Origin: Micromonospora carbonacea
GTDB taxonomy: Bacteria; Actinomycetota; Actinomycetes; Mycobacteriales; Micromonosporaceae
Length of the DNA: 64,000 bases
NCBI RefSeq assembly: GCF_014205165.1
Contig: NZ_JACHMZ010000001.1
Span: 2,812,501-2,876,500 of the forward strand
Reading direction: 5' to 3'
In this document: positions 32,432 through 46,122 of the stretch, piece after piece
Position numbering within the stretch: position 1 is the first letter of the stretch
Layout: every line of letters begins with the position of its first letter
Translations under genes and position numbers: made by a program
The notes under the pieces: model-generated
What the model was told of the DNA's origin: nothing
Databases searched by the model: none
What the model saw: the letters and a program-made list of their open reading frames with translations, nothing else

Positions 32432-34990
32432 TCAGTCGTGGGCGATCGCGCCCAGGACGTTGATCCGGGCGGCGCGGACCGCCGGCAGCGCCGCCGCGAC
32501 GACCCCGATCAGCGCGGCCAGGCCGAGGAAGATGCCCATCTGCGACCACGGCAGCACCAGGTCGGTGATCCCCTCGTCCTTCAGCGCGCGGACCACCGCC
32601 GCACCGAGGCCGGTGCCGACCGCGACGCCGAGCAGCGCGCCGAACACGGAGATCACCACGGCCTCCACGGTGATCATCCGCATGGTCTGCGCCCGGCGCA
32701 GCCCGATCGCCCGCAGCAGCCCCAGCTCCCGGGTGCGTTCCAGCACCGACAGCGCCAGGGTGTTGATGATGCCCAGCACCGCGATCACGATGGCCAGCGC
32801 CAACAGGATCTGGATCATCGTGAGCAGGGTGTCGAAGCCGCTGGTCTGCTGCTCGATGTAGCTGGCCCGGTCGGCCACCGACACCTCCGGGTTGTCGGCC
32901 ACCAGCGCGTCGAGCTGCGGCTGCACCTGCGACACCGGCGTGCCCGGGGTCAGCCGCACCAGCGCCGTGAACGGCTCCGGGTTGGTGAACTCTGGCCCCG
33001 CCTGCCGGGGCAGGATGATCGACCCGATGGACCGCTCGTCGGGCAGCACCGCCGCCACCGTGTACGTGTGCGACCCCTCGCCCCGGGCGAACTGCGCGGT
33101 CAGCCGGTCACCGACCGACTTGCCCAGCTCCTTCGCGCCGGACACGCTCAGCGCCACCTGGTCCGGCTTGAGGGTGGCGGCCGTGCCCGACTGCGGCACG
33201 GTGCCGTAGATGCGGGCCATCGCGGCCAGGTCGGTCAGCGCCACCACGTACGTCCGGTCGCCGTCGACGATCGCGTTGTCGTTGTAGACGCCCAGCACCG
33301 CGTCCACCCCCGGCAGCGCGGCGGCCCTGTCGACCACCGACGCGTCGAACGTGGGCGGCCGGGGCCCCGTCTGCTCCCCGGAGATCACCAGCTGCGCGTC
33401 GACGGTGCGTTCCGCCGAGGCGGAGATGCTCGACTTCGCCGAGTCCAGGATCACCGTCACCCCGGTCACCAGGGCGATGCCGACCATCAGCGCGGCGGCG
33501 GTGATCGCCGTGCGGCGCGGGTTGCGCCCCGAGTTCAGCCGACCCAGCCGGCCCGGCACCGACCAGGCGAACAACGCCCCGAGCAGCGACACCACCGGGC
33601 GGCTGATCAGCGGGGTCAGCAGCGCCACCCCGATGAACGTGAACAGCACCCCGGCCAGGATCACCGTCAGCGTGGCCCCGCCCGCGTTGCCGGTCAGGCC
33701 CACCGCCAGCAGCCCGCCGCCGAGGGCGGTGACGACCGCCCCGGACACCGTGACCTTCGTCAGCGGCCGGTCCGGGGTGGCCACGTCCTGCATCGCCGCG
33801 ATCGGCGGGATGCGCGCCGCCCGCAGCGCCGGCAGCAGCGCCGCGACCACCGTGATCAGCATGCCGACGGCGAACGCGCTGACCACCGCCACCGGGGGCA
33901 CGCCGATCCCGGCCAGCTCCAGCCCGCCGGCGAACCGGCCGAACGCCCAGGCCAGCAGCGCGCCCACCCCGACGCCCGCGCCCAGCCCGAGGACCGAGGC
34001 GATCAGGCCGACCGCGAGGGCCTCCAGCACCACCGAACCGATGATCTGCCGCCCGCTCGCGCCGATGGCCCGCATCAGCGCCAGCTCCCGGGTCCGCTGC
34101 GCCACGATGATCGAGAACGTGTTGAGGATCAGGAACGTCCCCACCAGCAGCGCCACCGCGGCGAAGCCGAGCAGCACCTTGTTGAAGAACGACAGGTCCT
34201 CCTTCAGGTCGGCCGACGACGCGGCGGAGAGCTCCGCGCCGGTCTTCACGTTGTAGCCGGTGCCCAGCGCGCGGGCCACGTCGTCGCGCACCGTCTCGGC
34301 GCGCACCCCGTCGGCGACCCGCACGGTGACGTTGTTGAACGTGCCGGGCTTGCCGAGCATCAGCCGCTGGGCGGCGGGCGTGGTGAACGCGACCTCGTTG
34401 GCCCCGCCGATGGTGTCCCGGCCGTTGCTGTAGCCGAAGACCCCGACCAGGGTGAACTCGCGCCGCTTCGACTCGAACGCGGTCAGCGCGCCGACCCGGT
34501 CACCCACCTTCACCTTCGCGGCCTTCGCCAGCGCCGCGTTGACCGCGATCTCGTCGTCGGCCTGCGGGCCGCGCCCCTCGCGCAGCCGCACCAGGTCGGA
34601 CTCGCCGGTCCAGTTCGTGCCGAGCTGCGGCGGACCGAACGAGGTGACCACCTTGCCGTTGCTGCCGATCAGCCGGGCCCCGTCGGCGTTGACCAGGCCC
34701 GTGGCCGACGCCACCCCCGGCACCGCCCGCACCCGGTCCACCACGTCCGCGGGGAACGGCGCGGACACCTGCTCGCCCTCGCCCTCGCCCACCTCCAGCT
34801 TCGGCTTCGCGGCGACGTTGACGTCGACGCCGGCGTACGCGTCGGAGAAGATCGCGTCGAAGGACCGGCCGAGGGTGTCGGTGAGCACGAACGCCCCGGA
34901 GACGAACATGACGCCGAGCACCACCGCCAGGCCGGACAGGACCAGGCGCACCTTGCGCGCCAGCAGGCTCTTCATGGTCGCCCGGAACAT
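32432..34990 (-). CDS. ABC transporter permease (FtsX/MacB-like, duplicated)
   Basis: An 852-residue membrane protein with two FtsX/MacB-type halves. Each half has one leading membrane helix, a large extracytoplasmic domain (about 45-260 and 490-690) and a three-helix FtsX block (about 265-400 and 725-850). Conserved short motifs such as [16 protein letters not shown] and [16 protein letters not shown] sit before the FtsX helices. It works with the ATPase encoded immediately upstream (TGATG overlap) as a mechanotransmission-type exporter for peptides, lipids or antibiotics. Likely controlled by the adjacent two-component system. Confidence 0.92.
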   Translation of the reverse strand: MFRATMKSLLARKVRLVLSGLAVVLGVMFVSGAFVLTDTLGRSFDAIFSDAYAGVDVNVAAKPKLEVGEGEGEQVSAPFPADVVDRVRAVPGVASATGLVNADGARLIGSNGKVVTSFGPPQLGTNWTGESDLVRLREGRGPQADDEIAVNAALAKAAKVKVGDRVGALTAFESKRREFTLVGVFGYSNGRDTIGGANEVAFTTPAAQRLMLGKPGTFNNVTVRVADGVRAETVRDDVARALGTGYNVKTGAELSAASSADLKEDLSFFNKVLLGFAAVALLVGTFLILNTFSIIVAQRTRELALMRAIGASGRQIIGSVVLEALAVGLIASVLGLGAGVGVGALLAWAFGRFAGGLELAGIGVPPVAVVSAFAVGMLITVVAALLPALRAARIPPIAAMQDVATPDRPLTKVTVSGAVVTALGGGLLAVGLTGNAGGATLTVILAGVLFTFIGVALLTPLISRPVVSLLGALFAWSVPGRLGRLNSGRNPRRTAITAAALMVGIALVTGVTVILDSAKSSISASAERTVDAQLVISGEQTGPRPPTFDASVVDRAAALPGVDAVLGVYNDNAIVDGDRTYVVALTDLAAMARIYGTVPQSGTAATLKPDQVALSVSGAKELGKSVGDRLTAQFARGEGSHTYTVAAVLPDERSIGSIILPRQAGPEFTNPEPFTALVRLTPGTPVSQVQPQLDALVADNPEVSVADRASYIEQQTSGFDTLLTMIQILLALAIVIAVLGIINTLALSVLERTRELGLLRAIGLRRAQTMRMITVEAVVISVFGALLGVAVGTGLGAAVVRALKDEGITDLVLPWSQMGIFLGLAALIGVVAAALPAVRAARINVLGAIAHD

Positions 34991-35763
34991 CAGTTGCCCA
35001 CCTCGGTCGCGGCGGGGACGTCGAGCTTCTTCATCGTGTCCAGCACCGTGTCGGCCGTCGGCTCGATCAGCTCCGACACGATCTCCCCGTCGGCGAGGAA
35101 CACCACCCGGTCGGCGTACGCGGCGGCCGTCGGGTCGTGGGTCACCATGACGATCGTCTGGCCGTGCTCGCGCACCGAGTTGCGCAGGAAGCTCAGCACC
35201 TCCGCGCCGGAGCGGGAGTCCAGGTTGCCCGTCGGCTCGTCGGCGAAGATCACCTCGGGGCGGGCGACCAGCGCCCGCGCGCACGCCACCCGCTGCTGCT
35301 GCCCGCCGGAGAGCTGCGCCGGGCGGTGGTCGAGCCGGTCGCGCAACCCCACCGTCGCGATCACCACGTCGTACCAGGCCGGGTCGGGCTTGCGCCCGGC
35401 GATCGACAACGGCAGCAGGATGTTCTCCTTCGCCGTCAGCGTCGGCAGCAGGTTGAACTGCTGGAAGATGAAGCCCACCTTGTCGCGGCGCAGCTTCGTC
35501 AGCCCGGCGTCGCCGAGCCCCGTCACCGTCGTGTCGCCGATCGCCACCGTGCCCCGGGTCACCGCGTCCAAGCCCGCCAGGCAGTGCATCAGCGTCGACT
35601 TGCCCGACCCCGACGGGCCCATGATCGCGGTGAACCGGCCCCGTTCGAACTCGGCGCTCACCCCCCGCAGCGCGACGACCTGCGCCTCGCCGCTGCCGTA
35701 CACCTTCCACACGTCGCTGGCCCGGGCAGCGGCCTGCGCCTGCCGGCCTGTCGTCGCGGTCAC
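34990..35763 (-). CDS. ABC transporter ATP-binding protein (LolD/MacB class)
   Basis: A 257-residue ATPase: Walker [11 protein letters not shown]-loop [10 protein letters not shown], signature [15 protein letters not shown], Walker [14 protein letters not shown] and the H-loop MVTHDP. The class pairs with FtsX-like permeases, as here. The GTG at 35763 is preferred (GAAGAGG lies 9 bases upstream); the frame is open to an ATG at 35823, which would add 20 unconserved residues. The stop overlaps the permease ATG. Confidence 0.93.
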   Translation of the reverse strand: MTATTGRQAQAAARASDVWKVYGSGEAQVVALRGVSAEFERGRFTAIMGPSGSGKSTLMHCLAGLDAVTRGTVAIGDTTVTGLGDAGLTKLRRDKVGFIFQQFNLLPTLTAKENILLPLSIAGRKPDPAWYDVVIATVGLRDRLDHRPAQLSGGQQQRVACARALVARPEVIFADEPTGNLDSRSGAEVLSFLRNSVREHGQTIVMVTHDPTAAAYADRVVFLADGEIVSELIEPTADTVLDTMKKLDVPAATEVGN

Positions 35764-35957
35764 GTCATCTACCTCTTCCGTCGGGCTGGGCCGCACCGGC
35801 CCCCGCTGGCCCGGTGCGGGCATGAGCCCATCCTCGGCCCCCGCCGCCGCCGAACCCTCCGACTTCGGGCGGACCTGCGGCGGAAATCCCGCTGCGGGTG
35901 GGCCCGGATGCCGGCTCAGGGTTGCCCCTGACCGCTACGGGCGCGTGCCGCCGCCGG

Positions 35958-36647
35958 CTATCCCCGGGGCCGCACCAGACCCGACTCGTACGCGAGCACC
36001 ACGGCCTGCACCCGGTCGCGCAGCCCCAGCTTCGTCAGCACGTGCCCGACGTGGGTCTTCACCGTCGTCTCGCTGACCGTCAACTCGCGGGCGATCTCCG
36101 CGTTGGACAGCCCCCGCGCCACCTGCACCAGCACCTCCCGCTCGCGCTCGGTGAGCGTGCTGAGCGCCCGCGGCGGGGTCGCCGTCGGATCGGGCAGCGA
36201 GTCGGCGAAGCGGTCCAGCAGCCGCTTGAGGATCCGCGGGGCGACCACCGCCTCCCCGGCGGCCACCGTGCGGATCGCCGTCACCAGGTCCTCCGCCGGC
36301 ACGTCCTTGGCCAGGAAACCGCTGGCCCCGGCCCGCAGCGCCCCCACCACGTACTCGTCGAGGTCGAACGTCGTCAGGATCAGCACCCGCACCGGCAGCC
36401 GGGCCTCGACGATGGCCCGGGTCGCGGCCACCCCGTCCATCCGGGGCATCCGGATGTCCATCAGCACCACGTCCGGCAGCAGCCGGCGCGAGAGCTCCAC
36501 CGCCTCCACGCCGTCGCCGGCCTCGGCCACGATGTCCAGCCCCTCCTCGGAGCCCAGCACCATCCGGAAGCCGGTGCGCAGCAGCGGCTGGTCGTCGGCG
36601 AGCAGGATCCGCACCGGCCGCGGCGGCGGCGCGCCCTCTTCGGTCAT
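35958..36647 (-). CDS. NarL/LuxR-type response regulator
   Basis: A 229-residue two-component regulator. The receiver domain starts [16 protein letters not shown], has the phospho-acceptor Asp in [13 protein letters not shown] and the Lys in FLAKDVP. The C-terminal LuxR HTH is [20 protein letters not shown] through [18 protein letters not shown]. The ATG at 36647 is chosen over a much longer open frame. Partner of the histidine kinase 52 bases upstream; the ABC exporter genes 194 bp downstream are the likely target. Confidence 0.93.
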   Translation of the reverse strand: MTEEGAPPPRPVRILLADDQPLLRTGFRMVLGSEEGLDIVAEAGDGVEAVELSRRLLPDVVLMDIRMPRMDGVAATRAIVEARLPVRVLILTTFDLDEYVVGALRAGASGFLAKDVPAEDLVTAIRTVAAGEAVVAPRILKRLLDRFADSLPDPTATPPRALSTLTEREREVLVQVARGLSNAEIARELTVSETTVKTHVGHVLTKLGLRDRVQAVVLAYESGLVRPRG

Positions 36648-36699
36648 CTGGGGTCCCCCCGTCGCGCCGGCCCGGCCGGCTGGTCGTGACGCGGCCCGG

Positions 36700-37896
36700 T
36701 CACACCGGCACCGCCCCGAGCTGCTCCACCGGAATCCTCGCGTACACCCGGTAGCCGCCGCCGGGCCGGGCCCCGGTGCGCAGCGTCCCACCGTAGAGGC
36801 CGACCCGTTCCCGCATGCCCACCAGCCCGTGCCCGATCCGGACCGCGCCCGGCGTCGGCCCCCGACCGGTGTCGGTGACCTCCACCGCCAGGTACGCCGC
36901 GCCGAACGTCAACCGCACCACCGCCGTCGCCTCCCCGGCGTGCTTGAGGGCGTTGGTCAGCGCCTCCTGCACGATCCGGTAGACCGTCAACGCCACCCCC
37001 TCCTCCAACGGCCCCGGCTCGCCCTCGACCCGCAACGTCACCGGCAGCCCCGCCTCGCGCACCTGCTCCACTAGCGGCCCGATGCCCGCCAGCCCCGGCT
37101 GCGGGGCCAGGTCGGCCGCCGGCTCCGCGTCGGTGCGCAGCACGTCCAGCAGCCGGCGCAGCTCCCGCAGCGTCGCCCGGCCGGTGTCCTCGATCGTGGC
37201 GATCGCCTCGTCGGCGGCGTCCGGGTCGCGGCGCAGCACCCGCCGCGCCCCGGTGGCGAGGACCCCCATCACGCTCACGTGGTGGGCCACCACGTCGTGC
37301 AGCTCCCGGGCGATGCGCCGCCGCTCGTCGGCGACCGCCTGCTCGGCCAGGGACCGCTGGTTCTGCTCGGCCACCCGGGCCCGCTCCCGCAGCGCCTCCG
37401 TGGAGGCGCGGCGGGCGTGCACCGCCCGGCCCACCGCGTACGCCACCACGGCGACGAGCACGTTGTTGAGCACCAGGTAGGCCGGGCCCACCTCGAAGAC
37501 CGTGTCGTCGATCGGGTCGAGGACGTTGACCGCCGCCACCGGCGTCCACAGCGCCACGGTGGCCAGCGCCGCCGGGCGGGCCCGGTGGTGCGCCGCCATC
37601 GTGTACGTCAACACCACGAAGGCGAGGTTCTGCGTGTTCGGGGCGTGCCCGAACAGCACCGGCACCGCGAGGCTCGCCACGGCGGCGGCCACCGCCGGCC
37701 ACGGCGCCGCCCGGCGCAGCGCCACCGGGGCGGCGCACAGCACGCTCCAGCCCAGCGCCGCCGGCAGCGGGCCGGGCCGGAAGTCGACCGGGGTGAGCAG
37801 GACGAAGAGGGCGTCCACCAGCACCACGGCGACGGCGAGCAGCGCGTCGGAGGCCAGCGGGCGGCCGCGCAGCCACGCCCTCAACCCTGCGGTCAT
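36700..37896 (-). CDS. two-component sensor histidine kinase (HisKA_3 type)
   Basis: A 398-residue membrane kinase. The N-terminal 155 residues hold about five membrane helices with almost no extracytoplasmic loop, suggesting sensing within the membrane, as in kinases controlling ABC exporters. The H-box is RRIARELHDVVAHHVSVM, the N-box EALTNALKHA, and the ATP lid motif DTGRGPTP; the G2-box lies in GHGLVGMRERV. It should phosphorylate the response regulator encoded just downstream. TAGCGT ends 6 bases before the ATG, a leaderless promoter pattern. Confidence 0.93.
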   Translation of the reverse strand: MTAGLRAWLRGRPLASDALLAVAVVLVDALFVLLTPVDFRPGPLPAALGWSVLCAAPVALRRAAPWPAVAAAVASLAVPVLFGHAPNTQNLAFVVLTYTMAAHHRARPAALATVALWTPVAAVNVLDPIDDTVFEVGPAYLVLNNVLVAVVAYAVGRAVHARRASTEALRERARVAEQNQRSLAEQAVADERRRIARELHDVVAHHVSVMGVLATGARRVLRRDPDAADEAIATIEDTGRATLRELRRLLDVLRTDAEPAADLAPQPGLAGIGPLVEQVREAGLPVTLRVEGEPGPLEEGVALTVYRIVQEALTNALKHAGEATAVVRLTFGAAYLAVEVTDTGRGPTPGAVRIGHGLVGMRERVGLYGGTLRTGARPGGGYRVYARIPVEQLGAVPV

Positions 37897-37972
37897 AGGG
37901 GAACGCTAGCCGCCGCCGCACGCGATCGGTCGTCGCCGACGGTGAACCCGGCCTCCTCCTCAGGGAGGAGCC

Positions 37973-38890
37973 TCACTCGTCCGCGCCGGGCGGGCTGGGC
38001 CGGGACCGGGCGTCGACCAGCGGGTCCGCCGAGGCGGCCGCCGCCGGGAACGGCGGCGGGGTGCCGCCGAAGCTCGGGCACAGCGCCTGGTGGTTGCACC
38101 AGTCGCACAACCGGCTCGGCCGGGGCCGGAAGTCCTGCCGGGCCGTCGCCGCCTCGATCGCCTGCCACAACGCCACCACGGTGCGCTCGAACCGCGCCAG
38201 CTCCTCCGCGTCGGGGGCGTAGTCGCAGACCTCCGCGTCCTTGAGGTAGAGCAGCCGCAGCACCCGCGGCACCACCCCACGCGTGCGCCACAGCACCAGC
38301 GCGTAGAACTTGAGCTGGAACAACGCCCGCGCCTCGAACGCCTCCCGGGGAGCGCCGCCGGTCTTGTAGTCGACCACCCGCAGCGCCCCGTCGGGGGCCA
38401 CGTCCAGGCGGTCCAGATAGCCCCGGATCAGCAGCTCGTCGTCGACCACCGCCGAGATCAACGCCTCCCGCTCGGCCGGCTCCAACCGGCGCGGATCCTC
38501 CACCGCGAAGTAGCCCCCCAGCAGCCCGGACGCCGACCGCAGGAACTCGGCCGTGCCATCGGGATCGGCGGCGTCGAACAGGGCGGCCAGCTCCGGCTGC
38601 TCGGTGACCAGCCGGTCCCACTGCGGGGCCACCAGGTCACCGGCCGCCTCCGGGGTGCGCCCCGCCGCCGGCAGGTCGAACAGCCGCTCCAGCACCGCGT
38701 GCACCAGCGTGCCCCGGGCCTGCTCCACGCTCGGCCGCTCGGGCAGCCGGTCGATGCTGCGGAACCGGTAGAGCAGCGGACACGTCTTGAAGTCGGCCGC
38801 CCGCGACGGCGACAGCGACGCCCGGACCGTCGCCGGCACCTCCGCCGTGGCCCGCGCCTGCTGCTGGTCGATCACCGGTTCCGCCGTCAT
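37973..38890 (-). CDS. RecB-family (PD-(D/E)XK) nuclease with Fe-S cysteines
   Basis: A 305-residue nuclease homologous to mycobacterial Rv2119. The PD-(D/E)XK core is seen in GYLDRLDVAPDGALRVVDYK, followed by QLKFYALVLW. Four Cys, Cys37 (FKTCPLLYRF) and three in LCDWCNHQALCPSF, are spaced as in AddB/Cas4-type 4Fe-4S nuclease domains. It likely acts in DNA repair. It heads the conserved block that leads into the proteasome genes, and is divergent from the site-2 protease gene. TAACCT ends 7 bases before the ATG. Confidence 0.9.
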   Translation of the reverse strand: MTAEPVIDQQQARATAEVPATVRASLSPSRAADFKTCPLLYRFRSIDRLPERPSVEQARGTLVHAVLERLFDLPAAGRTPEAAGDLVAPQWDRLVTEQPELAALFDAADPDGTAEFLRSASGLLGGYFAVEDPRRLEPAEREALISAVVDDELLIRGYLDRLDVAPDGALRVVDYKTGGAPREAFEARALFQLKFYALVLWRTRGVVPRVLRLLYLKDAEVCDYAPDAEELARFERTVVALWQAIEAATARQDFRPRPSRLCDWCNHQALCPSFGGTPPPFPAAAASADPLVDARSRPSPPGADE

Positions 38891-38897
38891 GTCCGGA

Positions 38898-41762
<2,865 letters not shown>

Positions 41763-41850
41763 GCCCGGCCCGCGCCGGGCGTCGCCGCCCGGGTCGCCCC
41801 GCCCGGGGCGGCCCGGGCGGGCGGTCGTCGGTCGTCCGCGGCGGCCGGGC

Positions 41851-42144
41851 TCAGTCGTCCTCGGCGTCCGGGCCGGCGACCTCGACGCCGTCGCCCCGCA
41901 CCACGTGGATGCACTCGCCCGGGCACTCCTTCGCCGAGTCGATCACCTCGAGGCGCAGGTGCCCGGGCACCCCCACCCGGCTGCCCGGGGCGAGCTTCAG
42001 CTCGCCGTCGGCGCCCTTGACGTAGGCCAGCCCGTCGACGTCGAACTCGAAGACCTCCGGCGCGTACTGCACGCACAGGCCGTCACCCGTGCAGAGGTCC
42101 TGGTCAACCCAGACCTGCAACTGGTCGGTCGCGACCTCGCTCAC
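41851..42144 (-). CDS. ferredoxin, 3Fe-4S / Asp-ligated type
   Basis: A 97-residue acidic ferredoxin. The cluster motif is C18-TG-D21-GL-C24 with a distal C74-P, so the second Cys of a 4Fe-4S site is Asp, as in 3Fe-4S or Asp-ligated ferredoxins that serve cytochrome P450s. Cys78 is an additional cysteine. The GTG start at 42144 is favoured; the open frame extends to 42228. It is divergent from the ARC/Mpa gene, a known arrangement. Electron partner unknown; no P450 is in the window. Confidence 0.88.
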   Translation of the reverse strand: MSEVATDQLQVWVDQDLCTGDGLCVQYAPEVFEFDVDGLAYVKGADGELKLAPGSRVGVPGHLRLEVIDSAKECPGECIHVVRGDGVEVAGPDAEDD

Positions 42145-42320
42145 CGGCGTACCCCCATGTTCTCCCGTCCCACGACACGACGGTACCCGAACGCTCCGAC
42201 CTGCCCCTGCGGCCACCCTGGCGATCAAGGTTCAGTGACGAGGGCGTTGCGTGGGACCGAATCGGCCTCATAGCGGCTAGTGTTAGGGCAGAACGTTCAA
42301 GCCCCCCGGGGAGGTGGGAC

Positions 42321-44102
42321 GTGGCACGCAGCGACGACGCGGACTCGCGCGCCGCACGGTGGGAGAAGGAGGCCCACGATCTCTCCACGCAGGTCGCGTT
42401 CCTTCAAGAGGAACTCGCTCTGGTGCGGCGCAAGTTGACCGAAAGCCCCCGACACGTCCGGCAGCTCGAAGAGCGGCTGGCGGCCACCCAGGCACAGTTG
42501 GCGCGGCTGACCGAGAACAACGAACGGCTCGTGAGCACTCTCAAGGAGGCCCGAGCGCAGATCGTGACGCTCAAGGAGGAGATCGACCGCCTCGCGCAAC
42601 CGCCGAGTGGCTACGGTGTCTTCCTGGCAGCGCACGAGGACGGCACGGTGGACGTGTTCACCGGGGGGCGCAAGCTCCGGGTGGCCGTCTCTCCCTCGCT
42701 GGACGTCGCGGAGCTGCGACGTGGCCAGGAGGTCCTGCTCAACGACGCGCTCAACATCGTCGACGCGTTCGGGTTCGAGCGGGTCGGCGAGGTGGTGATG
42801 CTCAAGGAGATCCTCGCGGGCCCCGACGGCGCTCCGGGCGACCGGGCGCTGGTGGTCTCGCACTCCGACGAGGAGCGCATCGTGCACCTCGCCGAGACCC
42901 TGATCGGCTCGCCGATCCGGGCCGGCGACTCGCTCATGATCGAGCCCCGCTCGGCGTACGCGTACGAGCGGATCCCGAAGAGCGAGGTCGAGGAGCTGGT
43001 CCTGGAGGAGGTGCCCGACGTCGACTACACCGACATCGGTGGCCTCCAGTCGCAGATCGAGCAGATCCGCGACGCGGTGGAGCTGCCCTTCCTGCACGCG
43101 GACCTGTTCCGTGAGCACCAGCTCCGCCCGCCCAAGGGCATCCTGCTCTACGGCCCGCCCGGCTGCGGCAAGACGCTCATCGCCAAGGCGGTGGCGAACT
43201 CGCTGGCCAAGAAGATCGCCGAGCGGCTCGGCAAGGAGAGGCACACCAGCTTCTTCCTCAACATCAAGGGCCCGGAGCTGCTCAACAAGTACGTCGGCGA
43301 GACCGAGCGGCACATCCGGCTGATCTTCCAGCGGGCCCGGGAGAAGGCCGGCGAGGGCACGCCGGTCATCGTGTTCTTCGACGAGATGGACTCCATCTTC
43401 CGCACCCGCGGCTCCGGCGTCTCCTCCGACGTGGAGAACACGATCGTCCCCCAGCTGCTCAGCGAGATCGACGGCGTGGAGGGGCTGGAGAACGTCATCG
43501 TCATCGGCGCCTCCAACCGGGAGGACATGATCGACCCGGCCATCCTGCGCCCCGGCCGGCTCGACGTGAAGATCAAGATCGAGCGGCCGGACGCCGAGGC
43601 GGCCAAGGACATCTTCTCCAAGTACATCCTCGCCGGGCTGCCGCTGCACCCGGACGACCTGGCCGAACACGGCGGCGACGCCCAGGCCACCGTCGCCGCC
43701 ATGATCGACGCGGTGGTCCTGCGGATGTACTCCGAGACCGAGGAGAACCGCTTCCTCGAGGTGACCTACGCCAACGGCGACAAGGAAGTCCTCTACTTCA
43801 AGGACTTCAACTCCGGCGCGATGATCCAGAACATCGTCGACCGGGGCAAGAAGATGGCGATCAAGGAGTTCCTCACCTCCGGCCGCAAGGGCCTGCGCCT
43901 GCAGCACCTCCTCGACGCCTGCGTCGACGAGTTCCGTGAGAACGAGGACCTGCCCAACACCACCAACCCCGACGACTGGGCCCGCATCTCCGGCAAGAAG
44001 GGCGAACGGATCGTCTACATCCGCACGCTCGTCTCCGGCGGCAAGGGCACCGAGGCCGGCCGGTCGATCGAGACCGCCAGCAACACCGGCCAATACCTGT
44101 AA
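42321..44102 (+). CDS. arc: proteasome-associated AAA+ ATPase ARC/Mpa
   Basis: A 593-residue hexameric unfoldase that binds Pup and feeds pupylated proteins to the 20S proteasome. The N-terminal coiled coil (about residues 15-95) is the Pup receptor, followed by the double OB interdomain (about 97-240). The AAA+ core has Walker A GPPGCGKT (near 278), Walker [11 protein letters not shown] (near 351) and the second region [18 protein letters not shown]. The C-terminus is GQYL, the penultimate-Tyr gate-opening motif. GGGGAGG precedes the GTG at 42321. Transcription is monocistronic-looking, ending at a hairpin. Confidence 0.97.
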   Translation: MARSDDADSRAARWEKEAHDLSTQVAFLQEELALVRRKLTESPRHVRQLEERLAATQAQLARLTENNERLVSTLKEARAQIVTLKEEIDRLAQPPSGYGVFLAAHEDGTVDVFTGGRKLRVAVSPSLDVAELRRGQEVLLNDALNIVDAFGFERVGEVVMLKEILAGPDGAPGDRALVVSHSDEERIVHLAETLIGSPIRAGDSLMIEPRSAYAYERIPKSEVEELVLEEVPDVDYTDIGGLQSQIEQIRDAVELPFLHADLFREHQLRPPKGILLYGPPGCGKTLIAKAVANSLAKKIAERLGKERHTSFFLNIKGPELLNKYVGETERHIRLIFQRAREKAGEGTPVIVFFDEMDSIFRTRGSGVSSDVENTIVPQLLSEIDGVEGLENVIVIGASNREDMIDPAILRPGRLDVKIKIERPDAEAAKDIFSKYILAGLPLHPDDLAEHGGDAQATVAAMIDAVVLRMYSETEENRFLEVTYANGDKEVLYFKDFNSGAMIQNIVDRGKKMAIKEFLTSGRKGLRLQHLLDACVDEFRENEDLPNTTNPDDWARISGKKGERIVYIRTLVSGGKGTEAGRSIETASNTGQYL

Positions 44103-44120
44103 ACCCCCGACGACACGCCC

Positions 44121-44150
44121 GGGGCCCGCGACACCGACGTCGCGGGCCCC
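44121..44150 (+). terminator. 12-bp hairpin after arc
   Basis: GGGGCCCGCGAC (44121-44132), loop ACCGAC, GTCGCGGGCCCC (44139-44150). Confidence 0.75.
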
Positions 44151-44275
44151 GTCGCGTACCCGTGCCCGGCACGACACCGCCCCGACGTGGCCGCCCGCCG
44201 CACCCCCGCACCGCGCGGCGCGGACTACGCTCGACGTGACGGGGGACCGGGTCGGCGAGCGAAGCGGGTAGGTTG

Positions 44276-45793
44276 ATGAGCGTAAGACGGATCATGGGCA
44301 CCGAGGTCGAGTACGGCATCTCCGTGCCCGGCCAGGCGGGGGCCAACCCGATGGTCACCTCCTCCCAGGTGGTCAACGCCTACGGGGCGCGCCCCGAACT
44401 CAACCGGGGCGGCCGGGCCCGCTGGGACTACGAAGAGGAGTCGCCGCTGCGCGACGCCCGCGGCTTCACCTACTCCGGCGCCGCGTACGACCCCGCCGAG
44501 GCGCTCGCCGACGAGGACCTCGGGCTGGCCAACGTCATACTCACCAACGGCGCCCGCCTCTACGTCGACCACGCCCACCCCGAATACTCCACCCCCGAGG
44601 TCACCAACCCCCTCGACGTGGTCCGGTGGGACAAGGCCGGCGAACGGGTGATGGCCGAGGCGGCCCGCCGGGCCGCCACCATCCCGGGCACCCAGCCCAT
44701 CCACCTCTACAAGAACAACACCGACAACAAGGGCGCCAGCTACGGCGCCCACGAGAACTACCTGATGCGCCGGCAGACGCCGTTCGCCGACATCGTCGCG
44801 TACCTGACGCCGTTCTTCGTCACCCGCCAGATCGTCTGCGGCGCCGGCCGCGTCGGCATCGGCCAGGACGGCGGCGCCAGCGGCTTCCAGATCTCCCAGC
44901 GCGCCGACTTCTTCGAGGTCGAGGTCGGCCTGGAGACGACGCTCAAGCGGCCCATCATCAACACCCGCGACGAGCCGCACGCCGACGCCGACAAATACCG
45001 CCGGCTGCACGTCATCATCGGCGACGCCAACCTGTCGGAGATCTCCACGTACCTCAAGGTCGGCACCACCGCCCTGATCCTCACCATGATCGAGGAGAAG
45101 GCGCTCGGGCCGGACCTGGGCATCGCCGACCCGGTGGGCGAGCTGCGCGCCGTCAGCCACGACCCGTCGCTGAAGCACCTGATGCGGCTGCGCGACGGGC
45201 GGCGACTGACCGCCCTGGACGTGCAGTGGGCCTACTTCGAGCGGGTCAGCTCCTTCGTGGACGACCGGTACGGCGCCGACGTCGACGAGCAGACCGCCGA
45301 CGTGCTCGACCGCTGGGAGAGCGTGCTCGACCGGCTCGGCCGCGACGCGTTCGAGTGCGCCGACGAGCTGGACTGGGTGGCGAAGCTGCGGGTGCTGGAG
45401 GGCTACCGGGAGCGGGAGAAACTCGGCTGGGGCTCGCACAAGCTCCAACTGGTCGACCTCCAGTACTCCGACGTGCGGCCGGAGAAGGGCCTCTACCACC
45501 GGCTCGTGCAGCGCGGGTCGATGAAGACGCTGCTGACCGACGAGCAGACCCGCACGGCGATGACCGAGCCGCCGGAGGACACCCGGGCCTACTTCCGGGG
45601 CCGCTGCCTGGCCCAGTACGCCTCGGAGGTGGTCGCCGCGAGCTGGGACTCGGTGATCTTCGACGTGGGCCGGGAGTCGCTGGTGCGGGTGCCGATGATG
45701 GAGCCGGAGCGGGGCACCCGAAAGCACGTCGGCGCGCTGTTCGACCGGTGCGTCAGCGCGAAGGACCTGCTGGAGACGCTGACCGGCGGCTGA
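44276..45793 (+). CDS. dop: Pup deamidase/depupylase Dop
   Basis: A 505-residue carboxylate-amine ligase-fold enzyme that removes Pup from substrates and, where Pup ends in Gln, deamidates it. The Mg/ATP Glu is in GTEVEYG (Glu10), the catalytic Asp in [16 protein letters not shown] (Asp98), and the Dop-specific insertion is present near residues 41-85, distinguishing it from PafA. The start could be TTG 44273, ATG 44276 or ATG 44294; TAGGTT at 44269-44274 lies too close to 44276 for a leaderless transcript and would fit 44294 less conventionally. Because Pup here already ends in Glu, Dop should serve mainly as depupylase. Confidence 0.95.
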   Translation: MSVRRIMGTEVEYGISVPGQAGANPMVTSSQVVNAYGARPELNRGGRARWDYEEESPLRDARGFTYSGAAYDPAEALADEDLGLANVILTNGARLYVDHAHPEYSTPEVTNPLDVVRWDKAGERVMAEAARRAATIPGTQPIHLYKNNTDNKGASYGAHENYLMRRQTPFADIVAYLTPFFVTRQIVCGAGRVGIGQDGGASGFQISQRADFFEVEVGLETTLKRPIINTRDEPHADADKYRRLHVIIGDANLSEISTYLKVGTTALILTMIEEKALGPDLGIADPVGELRAVSHDPSLKHLMRLRDGRRLTALDVQWAYFERVSSFVDDRYGADVDEQTADVLDRWESVLDRLGRDAFECADELDWVAKLRVLEGYREREKLGWGSHKLQLVDLQYSDVRPEKGLYHRLVQRGSMKTLLTDEQTRTAMTEPPEDTRAYFRGRCLAQYASEVVAASWDSVIFDVGRESLVRVPMMEPERGTRKHVGALFDRCVSAKDLLETLTGG

Positions 45794-45809
45794 CCCTGCC
45801 GAGGGCCCG

Positions 45810-45848
45810 AAAGCCCGCCCCGCGCCAAGCCGGCGCGCGGCGGGCTTT
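45810..45848 (+). terminator. bipartite hairpin with T-run between dop and pup
   Basis: AAAGCCCGCC (45810-45819) and GGCGGGCTTT (45839-45848) with an inner CGCGCC/GGCGCG stem, followed by TTTTC. It separates dop from pup, so pup needs its own promoter. Confidence 0.8.
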
Positions 45849-45900
45849 TCGTCGCCTCCGCGAGGTAAGTTCGTCGGAGACGATCGTGGAGGAGGCAGCA

Positions 45901-46116
45901 ATGGCCACTCGTGACAGCGGCGGGCAGTCGCAGTCGGGCAAGGCCCGGCAGGGCGAGGAGATCGAGGACGTCACCACCGAGGCGAACCCGGAGGTAGCCG
46001 AGCGGCACGCCGAGATCACCGAGGACGTTGACGACCTGCTCGACGAGATCGACTCCGTCCTGGAGGAGAACGCAGAAGAGTTCGTGAGGGGATACGTCCA
46101 GAAAGGGGGTGAATGA
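45901..46116 (+). CDS. pup: prokaryotic ubiquitin-like protein Pup, ending in GGE
   Basis: A 71-residue disordered modifier. The N-terminal half is polar (GGQSQSGKARQ) and the C-terminal half carries the ARC-binding helix region (ERHAEITEDVDDLLDEIDSV) and ends VRGYVQKGGE. The C-terminal Glu is encoded directly, so no Gln deamidation is needed before PafA ligation, unlike mycobacterial Pup (GGQ). GGAGGAGG precedes the ATG at 45901. TAAGTT (45866-45871) is a candidate -10. The HNH gene starts 6 bases after the stop. Confidence 0.97.
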   Translation: MATRDSGGQSQSGKARQGEEIEDVTTEANPEVAERHAEITEDVDDLLDEIDSVLEENAEEFVRGYVQKGGE

Positions 46117-46122
46117 TACTGT

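Noticed and set aside
32438..36076. 1212-codon open frame on the plus strand opposite the ABC transporter genes
   Set aside because: Product is His/Arg/Gln-rich low-complexity sequence typical of antisense frames in GC-rich DNA; the minus strand carries clear ABC ATPase and permease genes.
41763..41850. Several short GC inverted repeats between the conserved gene and ferredoxin
   Set aside because: Arms of only about 7 bp in a GC-saturated gap; a terminator is likely but no single hairpin is clearly preferred.
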